The notes under the pieces: model-generated | Told to the model about the DNA's origin: nothing | The model's database searches: none | Seen by the model: the letters and a program-made list of their open reading frames with translations, nothing else | From: Variovorax sp. J22P240 | GTDB lineage: Bacteria > Pseudomonadota > Gammaproteobacteria > Burkholderiales > Burkholderiaceae_C | Direction: 5' to 3' | Length of the DNA: 64,000 nt | Assembly (NCBI RefSeq): GCF_030316855.1 | Contig: NZ_JASZYR010000007.1 | Span: 177,667-241,666, forward strand | Program-made: the position numbers and the translations under genes | Shown: one piece after another, positions 34,192 to 42,246 of the stretch | Layout of the letters: every line of letters starts with the position of its first letter | Position numbering within the stretch: the first letter of the stretch is position 1

Positions 34192-35424
34192 TCACGCCCG
34201 GCCGCGGGCCATGTCGAGCAGGCGACCCACGATGCGCTCGCCATCGGCCCGCAGGCCGTTGTGGGCGTACTCGTTGGTAACCCAGGCCCGCAACCCACGA
34301 ACGCCACGGGCCGTCTCCTCGGCAAATGATCGCTCCACGTAGACATCGTCGACGTACACGCTCGCTGCCACGGGGACCTCATTGCGGGCGAGGCGGTCAG
34401 CGTCGTACAGGCGCGGCCATGGATGCTGGGCCAGAAGCTGCGCCGCCTCGCGGTGCGCGCGTAAGCCCGAGTAGTCGTCCCACATCCAAGGGAAGACGTG
34501 CTCTGCGCCGAGGAGGTCGCCGGTCATCGCCTCCTCGGGCGCGAGCCGGTGTGCCGACCAGCGGGTGGCACCCCCGTCGGCGTACGAGGACTCATGGAGC
34601 GTCGCGTAGATCGGATTGCGCTCCCAAGATGACGCCATCTGCGCGTCGACCATGAATGCGGCCGAGCCGAAGGGCAGCTCGAGCAGGTGGTGCAGCCGTT
34701 CGAACCCGGCGCTGTCGCCGAGCCACATTCCGGTCTGCCGAAACCGACGCGATGTGAGACGGTCGCCGTTGGGCAAGCGGACATCTTCCTCGTCGAGCCG
34801 GCGCAGGATCGTCCGCAAACGATCGAGGTCTCCTGGGTATCGCGCGTGATAGCGCTGGTTCGCTTCGCGCACGCGCGCCCATGTCGCCGCGTAGACCTCG
34901 TCGACCGGCCGATTCGTGATCGGCGCGAGGCCTCCGGTGATCAGTACCTCCCGCAGGCCCTCGGGCGCCAGCGACAGATAGGTGAGCGAGGTGAATCCCC
35001 CGAAGCTCTGACCGAGCAGACTCCAGCGCTCGACGCCGAGTTCAGCGCGGATCAGTTCGAGGTCGCGCACGATCGAGTCGGCGCGGAAATGCGTGAGGTA
35101 CTCGGCTTGGTCGGCAGGCGCTGCCCCTGGGATGACTGGCCCGACGGGCGTGGAGCGCCCTGTGCCGCGCTGGTCAAGCAGCAGGACCCTGAAGTCGGCA
35201 AGGGCACGCGCCATCCACCCTGAGGGCGGGCTCGTCGGGCGAGCCGCCTCGAAGCCTGGGCCGCCCTGAAGGAAGACGAGGTAGGGGCGATCAAGACCGT
35301 CTGGTGCAGCAAGCTCGCGAGTGAACACGCTGATCGTGCCACGCAGCGGGTCGCCGTGAACCAAGGGAACCGAGTGCTCGCGCTCGGTCAAAACTGCCCC
35401 GGGCATGCGGTAGGTCGTACTCAT
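34192..35424 (-). CDS. Proline iminopeptidase-like alpha/beta hydrolase
   Basis: 410 residues from ATG 35424 (MSTTYRMPGAVLTEREHSVP); an in-frame ATG lies 9 bases upstream. Oxyanion motif FLQGGPGFEAARP, DQRGTGRSTPV, and nucleophile elbow LLGQSFGGFTSLTYLSLAPE identify the S33 peptidase family; the C-terminal His lies in NEYAHNGLR. The length fits the larger PIP subfamily. Cytoplasmic, removes N-terminal proline or hydrolyses related amides and esters. It is a lone gene; the 284 bases to the STAND gene hold nothing recognisable. Confidence 0.88.
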   Translation of the reverse strand: MSTTYRMPGAVLTEREHSVPLVHGDPLRGTISVFTRELAAPDGLDRPYLVFLQGGPGFEAARPTSPPSGWMARALADFRVLLLDQRGTGRSTPVGPVIPGAAPADQAEYLTHFRADSIVRDLELIRAELGVERWSLLGQSFGGFTSLTYLSLAPEGLREVLITGGLAPITNRPVDEVYAATWARVREANQRYHARYPGDLDRLRTILRRLDEEDVRLPNGDRLTSRRFRQTGMWLGDSAGFERLHHLLELPFGSAAFMVDAQMASSWERNPIYATLHESSYADGGATRWSAHRLAPEEAMTGDLLGAEHVFPWMWDDYSGLRAHREAAQLLAQHPWPRLYDADRLARNEVPVAASVYVDDVYVERSFAEETARGVRGLRAWVTNEYAHNGLRADGERIVGRLLDMARGRA

Positions 35425-35977
35425 GGCTCGCATTAGAACCCGAACGCATGCCTGCCTCCGGCGCGACCCGACTACCCGATTGCCTGCGGCGGCCCATTCT
35501 CGATTCGGGTAGCGCTGAAAGTGCGGTGCAGCAACGAGTAGCGAGCGAGTCACTGAGACGGCTCGTACTTCACGTCTGTTTGAGAGCCGTGTGCCGTCTC
35601 AGCATGCCAGCCCACGATTGGCCACTGAGACTTGTCCTCCAGAGGCAGAGGTCGGTTGACCCGACCGTTGTATTCGTCGGCGATGCGCGCGGCACGGACC
35701 TGCGGCGGCACGTGCGCACGCAAGAGCCCAACTTCGGCCGCCCGATCGTCACGACTTCAAGGGCTGCCGGATTGGCCTGCGCCCGGGGTCTCCGGGATGG
35801 CTCACGCCGTGATTCCGCGGGTGAATCCTATTTCTCCAGCTCACGCCCGGCCCAATGCCGGGTGAGGTTGGGTGAAGACATGGCAGACCGCGCCGCCAGC
35901 GCCTTCGGCGGTCAAGCCCCTGCTCGTCGCAGTGACACGGGCTCGAGCCCCATCGTGCTCAACAATGCGAGAAGACC
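35425..35977. other. Intergenic region, no gene seen
   Basis: 553 bases upstream of the rtcB remnant. A forward open frame (from 35448) crosses it and runs on out of frame into rtcB, with antisense-like composition and no family similarity. A short inverted pair GAGACGGCTCG...GTCTCAG occurs around 35550-35605. RNA repair genes are often preceded by regulators such as RtcR or by tRNA genes; neither is seen here. Confidence 0.4.
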
Positions 35978-37003
35978 ATGGAAACCAACTACCTCCACGA
36001 TGACGTGCCCGGCGGCGTGCCCATCAAGATGTGGACGCGCGGCGTGCCGGTCGAAGACGCGGCCAAGCGCCAGCTGACCAATGCGGCGCGCCTGCCCATC
36101 GTCTTCCGGCACATCGCGGCCATGCCCGACGTGCATTTTGGTATCGGCGCCACCGTGGGCTCTGTGATCCCGACCATTCGTGCAATCATCCCGGCAGCAG
36201 TGGGCGTGGACATCGGCTGCGGGATGATCGCCTGCAAGACCACGCTGGTGGCCGAAGACCTGCCGGACAACCTGGGCCCGCTGCGCTCGGCCATCGAGCG
36301 CGCAGTGCCGCACGGCCGCTCGCCGGGCGCGCGCGACTCGGGCGCGTGGCAAAAGGCGCCGGGCGCGGTCAACACCGCATGGGCGCAGCTCGAGCCGGGA
36401 TTTACCGCGCTGTGCCGCGACTACCCGAAGCTGGCGAAGACCAACCACATCCAGCACCTGGGCACGCTGGGCACGGGCAACCATTTCATCGAGGTCTGCC
36501 TGGACGAAGCAGGATTCGTGTGGTTCATGCTGCACTCCGGCTCGCGCGGCGTGGGCAACTACATCGGCACGATGTTCATCGAACTGGCCAAGCAGGACGC
36601 GACGCGCCACCAGGCCAACCTGCCCGACCGCGACCTGGCCAATTTCGAGGAGGGCAGCCGCCACTTCGGCGACTACGTGCGCGCGATCGGCTGGGCGCAG
36701 GAGTTCGCAGCCATCAACCGGGAGGTGATGATGAAGCGCGTGATCGAGGCCGCGAAGACGGTGATCCGCAAGAACTTCCAAAGTCACATCGAGGCAGTGA
36801 ACTGCCACCACAACTACGTGCAGAAGGAACACCACTTCGGCGAAGACGTGTACATCACCCGCAAGGGCGCTGTCAGCGCGAAGGCCGGGGAGCTGGGCAT
36901 CATCCCCGGAAGCATGGGCGCGCGCAGCAGGACCGGAGCGGGCCTTTCCCTACCTGTCGTTGGCGCCAGTCGTACGGCAGGTGCGCAGCGGGAGCAGTCG
37001 TAG
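35978..37003 (+). pseudogene. rtcB: RtcB RNA ligase, 3'-truncated
   Basis: The frame codes for 341 residues, but RtcB similarity ends at about residue 317 (GIIPGSMGARS, base 36926). The metal-binding residues are there: Cys81 (GVDIGCGM), His169 (GTGNHFIEV), His186 (LHSGSRGVGN) and His277/278 (NCHHNYV). The C-terminal block with SCSHGAGR, whose histidine accepts GMP in RtcB, is missing and replaced by about 24 unrelated residues (RTGAGLSLPVV...). RtcB normally has about 400 residues. It joins RNA 2',3'-cyclic phosphate or 3'-phosphate ends to 5'-OH ends using GTP and Mn. Without the nucleotidylated histidine this product cannot ligate, so it is a remnant unless something novel is retained. Confidence 0.85.
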
Positions 37004-37287
37004 CCGGCAAATGTTGGACTTCCCTAGTCGGCCATGACCCGTCATTCGGCTGCTAGCCTGCGACGACCGCTTGCGCCTGCATCGCGGAAGCTCGATCTGC
37101 GGCCGTGCCCGACTCGCTGACGTTGTGCGGCTTGGGCACACCCCCGTCCCATCGCAAGGAGACTCCGGACCGCCTCGCCCAGCCGCATTTCCTTGTTTCT
37201 CGTGGTCGCGGAGGGGCGTAAAGTGAACGAGTCCGCCCCCCTTGGAGGCGGACCGCCATGGCCTTCGGTCTGTGGAAAGGAGCTGCG

Positions 37288-38280
37288 ATGAAAACGAGAC
37301 TTCTGGGTTGGGGAGCGGGGATGGTGTTGGCGTTGTCTTGTTTGCTTGGGCCGGCTCCAACATCTTCCCAGCAACAGTCGAAAGTGGCGCGTATCGGCAT
37401 TCTTGTCCTGTCCACGCAAGAGGAGGGTGGTGCATCACGAGCCATCGCAAAAAAACTGCAGGAAATCGGCAACGCCCAGGGAAGGACGGCGATCTTCGAA
37501 TTGCGGTATGCAAATTGGCAGCATGAGCGACTCGCTGCACAGGCGGCCGAGCTGGTTCGTCTGAAAGTCGACGTGATCGTCGCGATAACGAACATCCCTG
37601 GGTTCGCCGCGAGGAAGGCGACGGATCGGATTCCGATCGTCGTCTGGGGCATCCATGGTGGCGTGGAAACGGGGCTGGTTCGCAGCCTCGCCCGTCCCGG
37701 AGGAAACGTGACGGGTATCGAGAGCCTTGCCCCTGAACTCGACGCCAAGCGACTCGAACTCATCAAACTGATCGTGCCCAACCTCACGCGACTGGGCGTG
37801 ATCTATAACCCTGACGATCCGGGCGGACGAGTCCACCTCCTTTCAATGCGCGATTCCGCGCGCACGTTGGGTGTTGGCATCGAGACCATCGAAGTGCGGC
37901 GTCCCGAGGACTTTGACAATGTTCTTACCAGCACTGCGGCCGCATCGATGGACGGCCTGCTGACCTTTTCCGACGATGTGACGTCCTCGTTTTGGCCAAA
38001 AGTCGGAGATTTCGCGCTGAAGAATCGGGTGCCCACGTTGTGCGAGTTTCGATTCATGGTGCAGATCGGATGCTTGGTCTCGTATGGCCCGTCACTCGAT
38101 GAGTTCACCGCCCGCGTGGTTCACCAGGTTGACCAGGTTCTCAAGGGGGCGAAACCAGCAGACATACCAGTCGAGCAAGCAACACGTTTCGAGATGCTTG
38201 TGAACAAGAACACGGCGAAAGCGCTCGGCATCACAATCCCACGCGCCGTCCTGCTCAAGGCGGACGAAGTCTTCGAATGA
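37288..38280 (+). CDS. Orphan ABC transporter substrate-binding protein (COG2984 type)
   Basis: 330 residues from ATG 37288, with AAAGGAG as ribosome site. Signal peptide MKTRLLGWGAGMVLALSCLL, cleavage near PAPTSS. The body reads KVARIGILVLSTQEE, DVIVAITNIPGFAARKATDR, IPIVVWGIHGGVETGLVRSL, ARPGGNVTGIESLAPELDAK and ends ALGITIPRAVLLKADEVFE, the standard ABC_sub_bind (PF04392-like) architecture. Periplasmic ligand binding. No permease or ATPase gene is adjacent. The histidine kinase at 42243-44000 carries a sensor of the same fold. The 284 bases upstream are unrelated to the rtcB gene and hold no other gene. Confidence 0.88.
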   Translation: MKTRLLGWGAGMVLALSCLLGPAPTSSQQQSKVARIGILVLSTQEEGGASRAIAKKLQEIGNAQGRTAIFELRYANWQHERLAAQAAELVRLKVDVIVAITNIPGFAARKATDRIPIVVWGIHGGVETGLVRSLARPGGNVTGIESLAPELDAKRLELIKLIVPNLTRLGVIYNPDDPGGRVHLLSMRDSARTLGVGIETIEVRRPEDFDNVLTSTAAASMDGLLTFSDDVTSSFWPKVGDFALKNRVPTLCEFRFMVQIGCLVSYGPSLDEFTARVVHQVDQVLKGAKPADIPVEQATRFEMLVNKNTAKALGITIPRAVLLKADEVFE

Positions 38281-38542
38281 GGTCAATTTGAATCAGACGA
38301 TCTGCTCTTGGAGACTGATGTTCAACTGAGCGCTCTTGCATCGGGGGATCACGCCCTCAGACAAGACGTCATCCGTTGGTAGCTGAGGACCGGCCCGGTG
38401 CGTCGGCACATTTGGAATCGCCCACGTCGCGCTTCTCGCGCGCGCCCACCGCCGCTTTTGCAGCGCGAATGCGGCCGTTCGCGCCGATACGTTTCGCGCG
38501 AAAGGCCCGCGCGGGCTCTGTGGCTGTCCACGTCGCTGACGC

Positions 38543-40159
38543 TCAGCGAACCAACTCAATCTCCGTCGGTCGCCACGCCTTCGTGAAGAAGGCTTCCTCC
38601 GGGCTGTAGAGGCGAAGGAGCGTGAACCAGCCCTTGCCGGGGATCGTCTGGATCCAGGTTCCCTCTTTTGCCGCCGCAGGTTTGGTGGGCGCGAAATAGA
38701 TGGTGGTCGAGCCGTCCGGGTTCGCCGCTGCCGCCGGCGACGGATATGACTGGCTGCCGGCACGCGGATAGCGCTGCGGTGTCTTCAGCATCGAGCGCGT
38801 CTGGTTGTCGTAAACGGTAAACGACCAGAACTTGGCCGCTGGGATGTTGGCCGGCAGCGTCACCTTATAGGTCTTGCCGCCGTCGAACGCATTCTTGTCC
38901 GCGTCCGTGAAGCCCATCAGGTACTGGGAGCCGACATTGGGTACTCGCATGATCATGCCCGGTGAGTCCATGGTGTAGCCGTAGTAGAACGCGGCGCGCG
39001 AATCGAGCGTGCGGGCACCGGTCGGTGGCAGCGGCTTGAAACCCTCCTTCGTGAACAGGGGCGGTGGCGTCTCGAAATTGAAGCCGCCTTGCCAGAGCAT
39101 GTTGGCCCACATCGAGCCAGGGTAGTACGCCCAACCCGGGTACTCGGCCGCACGCCAGTTCAATGACCGGCCAGCGGCATTGGCCACCGCTGCAGCGTCC
39201 GTGAGAATCGCGCGCATCCTTGCATCCGGCTTGAACGGCTTGCCCTTGACGATGCCGATGGCCGCAAGTTGGCCCAGCAGCTCCGGATCGAAGGAAGTGG
39301 CCGGTTCGAGCTGGACCAGCTTGTCGACCATTTCGAAGTAGGAGAAGTCGTTCGGCGGTATCGTGTTGAACGACTTGCCGGTGGCTTCCACGAACTTCGT
39401 CGGCGCAATCGGCGGGTTGGCCGCGAGCCGAACCTTCCCCTCTAGCGCCGTCGCAATGCTGGTCCCGTATCCGCCCGGCGTGTACGGATAGATCTTCAGC
39501 CCGTTCTTGATCGTCGCGACGGCCGGCTTGGGATCGTTGTTCTCCATGAACGCCCGCACTGCATAGAGGGCGTGCGTGGTTTTCGAACGCCCCACGAAGA
39601 AGCCGCTGTCCGGAAGCGGGCCGTCATAGCCCGGCGGCACGATCAGGTACTTTCCTCCTTCGCCTCGATCAGGGCCGGGACCGCCGATGTCGATGATCCA
39701 TCCGAACCACATGTCGTTGAGCGTGCCGAGCTGTTTCGGTGGCACTTCGACCACCAACGGGCCCTTGGTCAGGTCGAGGACCGCGAGGTTGTAGACTGTG
39801 TCGGCGTTGGCGGTGAGAAAGAGGGAGTTCGAATCCATGAGCTCCGGAAAGATGACTACGGTGTTGTCCTCGGCGCCGATGCTCTTGAAGCCCTCGCGGA
39901 TCGCGTAGGCCGACGCCCCTGAGAAGCTGTTCATGAAGGCGCTGATGCCGCGTGCGAAGTCCACGCTGTCGGCCACCTTCCGCGTGGTCTCCGCGCTAGG
40001 CGCTCCGTCTTTGAACTCCAGGGCCCCGATGCGCGTCTCGATCTTGTCGGGCGTGCTGATCGCCGCTGTAACTGCCACCGTCTGCGCGATCGAGAATCCA
40101 GGCAAAGCCAGTGCGGCTGCTGCCGCGAGGGATGCCATGGGCGAGATTCGTGTTTTCAT
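38543..40159 (-). CDS. DUF1254/DUF1214 domain secreted protein
   Basis: 538 residues from ATG 40159, with GGAGAGAG upstream. Signal peptide MKTRISPMASLAAAAALALP ending near IAQ. Residues about 75-200 are the DUF1254 part (NADTVYNLAVLDLTKGPLVV, VPPKQLGTLNDMWFGWIID); residues about 400-520 the DUF1214 part (GYTMDSPGMIMRVPNVGSQY, FWSFTVYDNQTRSML). Family members are periplasmic and uncharacterised biochemically. The upstream gene encodes a putative outer-membrane transporter, a pairing common for this family, with a 50-base gap. The 262 bases after its stop show nothing recognisable. Confidence 0.88.
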   Translation of the reverse strand: MKTRISPMASLAAAAALALPGFSIAQTVAVTAAISTPDKIETRIGALEFKDGAPSAETTRKVADSVDFARGISAFMNSFSGASAYAIREGFKSIGAEDNTVVIFPELMDSNSLFLTANADTVYNLAVLDLTKGPLVVEVPPKQLGTLNDMWFGWIIDIGGPGPDRGEGGKYLIVPPGYDGPLPDSGFFVGRSKTTHALYAVRAFMENNDPKPAVATIKNGLKIYPYTPGGYGTSIATALEGKVRLAANPPIAPTKFVEATGKSFNTIPPNDFSYFEMVDKLVQLEPATSFDPELLGQLAAIGIVKGKPFKPDARMRAILTDAAAVANAAGRSLNWRAAEYPGWAYYPGSMWANMLWQGGFNFETPPPLFTKEGFKPLPPTGARTLDSRAAFYYGYTMDSPGMIMRVPNVGSQYLMGFTDADKNAFDGGKTYKVTLPANIPAAKFWSFTVYDNQTRSMLKTPQRYPRAGSQSYPSPAAAANPDGSTTIYFAPTKPAAAKEGTWIQTIPGKGWFTLLRLYSPEEAFFTKAWRPTEIELVR

Positions 40160-40209
40160 TTCCGCTCTCTCCTTGCTCTGTAGCCAATCAAAGAAGTCAT
40201 TGGGGGATC

Positions 40210-41025
40210 TCACTTCGGAAACATTAGCTGCGCCTGCAGCCGCAGCGACCAGCGCGGCGCGTTGTCCGGACGCTCGACGTTGTAGTAAGCAGAGGCCTGC
40301 AGATTCACTGGCAACTTGCCGAAACGGACGATCTTGCCGAACCCGCCGCCTACGGGAACGGTCCACTTCTGACCGCTGGCGGCCTCCCAATTGGCCGTGA
40401 TCAGGGGCGAGGAGGTCAGGTAAAAGCCATCGGGGAAGTTGTAGTTCAGGAAGGGCTGCAAGGTCAGCTGGTTGATCTTCGGGTCGCTGGACGAACCGCT
40501 CACTGACCAGATGTTGTTGATCAGCGCACCGTAGACCCAGGGGCTGCCCTTCTCGAGCCTCAGCACAACCGCGGTGGGGCCCAGGCCCCAGCGGTCGTTG
40601 CCGAGGCGGTTGTTGGTGTGCGTGGGTAGCTGGGCCACGGCGCCGACGCCCCAGATCCATTCGCCGGAATTCTTAGGCGACAGGAAGCCGTTGAGCTGAA
40701 TGTCGCCGAGCCCGAAGGTGGAGCCTTCAAACGGGGTGGACGCAGGCTGCCAGATCAGCGGCATGATGGTTCGCGAGATCAGGTTCCAGTCCGCGTTGAG
40801 GCTGAAGGGCACCACCGGCTGGATATTCAACACGTTCTGCGTCCGCTCCTCGGGCCCAGTGTCGAAGTTGGTGTTGAGCTGGAACGGCACGCTAATCAGG
40901 CTGGCCAGCGGGTTCTGCGCAGCCTTGGCGAGTTCCTCGTTGGTTTGCTGCGCACTGCAAGGCGCCGAGGATAGGGCCGCGAAGCTGACCGCGAGCGCGA
41001 AGGACGAAACACGAACTCGAGTCAC
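40210..41025 (-). CDS. Outer-membrane transporter-like beta-barrel protein
   Basis: 271 residues from GTG 41025, chosen because GGAGGGA precedes it at good distance and because the signal peptide begins there (TRVRVSSFALAVSFAALSSA, cleavage at CSAQQ). An ATG further up would add an unlikely charged extension. The mature part is rich in alternating strands with aromatic girdle residues (PVVPFSLNADWNLISRTIMP, FGLGDIQLNGFLSPKNSGEW, FLNYNFPDGFYLTSSPLITA) and ends in a K after MFP. It matches the uncharacterised transporter family seen next to DUF1254 genes. Confidence 0.8.
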   Translation of the reverse strand: MTRVRVSSFALAVSFAALSSAPCSAQQTNEELAKAAQNPLASLISVPFQLNTNFDTGPEERTQNVLNIQPVVPFSLNADWNLISRTIMPLIWQPASTPFEGSTFGLGDIQLNGFLSPKNSGEWIWGVGAVAQLPTHTNNRLGNDRWGLGPTAVVLRLEKGSPWVYGALINNIWSVSGSSSDPKINQLTLQPFLNYNFPDGFYLTSSPLITANWEAASGQKWTVPVGGGFGKIVRFGKLPVNLQASAYYNVERPDNAPRWSLRLQAQLMFPK

Positions 41026-41138
41026 TGCGCGTCCCTCCTCCCATCGAGACCGAAGGATATTGGCAAGGATTGGATGTTGATTTGCACTTCTCCCTGGTGC
41101 GTTGTTGTGCGCACGAACAACGGATTGGCATCCTGCGA

Positions 41139-41540
41139 TCATTGGATGATTCCCGGTGAGAGGTAATGTTGTCCCGCGAAGAGAGCGTCCACGGCGGGCA
41201 TGAGGTCGGTCGCCAGGCAGCGCTTGAGCACCACGGCGTCGGCCCCGGCCGCAAGGGCAGATTCGGCGACCGTGCGTTCATCGTGCACCGACAGCAGCAG
41301 CACCTTCGTGCTTGGCGCGCGGGCGCCGATGCGGCCCAGCAGGCCGCGCAGGTCGCCGGCCGAAAGGGACAGATCGAGTACCAAGACCGTCGGGTTGAGC
41401 CGTCCAGCACCTTCAAGCAGCGACGCTTCGTTGGCCACCATGAATACGGTATCGAACTCCGTCTCAAGCAGCCCGCGGACGCTATCGCGCAAACCGCAGT
41501 GGCGGTCCGCCAGCAACACGCAGTTTCCCTTGGGGTTCAT
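41139..41540 (-). CDS. Stand-alone response-regulator receiver domain
   Basis: 133 residues from ATG 41540 (MNPKGNCVLLADRHCGLRDS). Receiver fold with phospho-acceptor D56 (TVLVLDLSLS) and conserved K106 (AVVLKRC). The usual acidic pair near the N-terminus is reduced to A11-D12. No output domain follows; the frame stops at 41139. It lies 67 bases downstream of the LuxR-type response regulator and the kinase and could act as a phosphate sink or a modulator in that system. An in-frame ATG 36 bases further up is possible. Confidence 0.85.
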   Translation of the reverse strand: MNPKGNCVLLADRHCGLRDSVRGLLETEFDTVFMVANEASLLEGAGRLNPTVLVLDLSLSAGDLRGLLGRIGARAPSTKVLLLSVHDERTVAESALAAGADAVVLKRCLATDLMPAVDALFAGQHYLSPGIIQ

Positions 41541-41607
41541 GCGGGCGACGATAGACCGCAGCGGGGTCGTCCGCACCCCGAAAATTTACGGGTTGAGCGA
41601 CCGGAAA

Positions 41608-42246
41608 CTACGGGACCACGCCGTGCTTGATCGCGAAATGAATCAGCTCAGCACTGTTTTCGATGCCCAACGACTCCATCAGCCGGTACTTGTGGTCTTC
41701 GACGGTGCGAGCCGACAGACCCAGCACCGCGGCGACCTCCTTGGCTGACTTGCCCTCCGCGATCAACTGCAGGATCTCGCGCTGCCGGGGAGTCAGTGTG
41801 GCGATCGGATCGGCCTGACGCTGCGCGTCTTGACCCGAGGCTTGCATCAACTCCCCCGCCAGGTCCGGAGTGACATAGATGCGCCCACGCAGCGCCGCGT
41901 GCACCGCCTGCACCAGTTCCGCGCTCGCCGAGTGCTTGAGCACGAAGCCGGCGGCACCCGCTTGAAGAGCGCGCCGCGCATAGGCGACATCGCGATGCAT
42001 CGTCAGGAACACGACTCGCACGCCGGGCTCCTGCTGTTTGAGCCGAGCCAGAGCCTCGATGCCGTTGAGCAACGGCATCGAGATGTCGGCTACGATCACA
42101 TCGGGACGCAGCTCTTGTGCCGCCTGCACCAGCGCGCGGCCGTCCTCGACGATGCCAGCCAGCTCGAACTCGTCCGCTAGCAGACTCTTCAGGCCTTCAG
42201 CGACGATGCGATGGTCGTCGGCCAGCAGCACACGCGGTTTGTTCAT
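41608..42246 (-). CDS. NarL/FixJ-type LuxR response regulator
   Basis: 212 residues from ATG 42246, overlapping the kinase stop (ATGA). Receiver with D10-D11 (LLADDHRIVAEGL), phospho-acceptor D54 (DVIVADISMP) and K104 (GFVLKHS). C-terminal LuxR HTH at about residues 146-205 (TLTPRQREILQLIAEGKSAK, VAAVLGLSARTVEDHKYRLM). Typical partner of HisKA_3-type kinases, and here co-transcribed with one. Likely targets are the neighbouring DUF1254/outer-membrane genes or the orphan binding protein gene. Confidence 0.93.
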   Translation of the reverse strand: MNKPRVLLADDHRIVAEGLKSLLADEFELAGIVEDGRALVQAAQELRPDVIVADISMPLLNGIEALARLKQQEPGVRVVFLTMHRDVAYARRALQAGAAGFVLKHSASAELVQAVHAALRGRIYVTPDLAGELMQASGQDAQRQADPIATLTPRQREILQLIAEGKSAKEVAAVLGLSARTVEDHKYRLMESLGIENSAELIHFAIKHGVVP

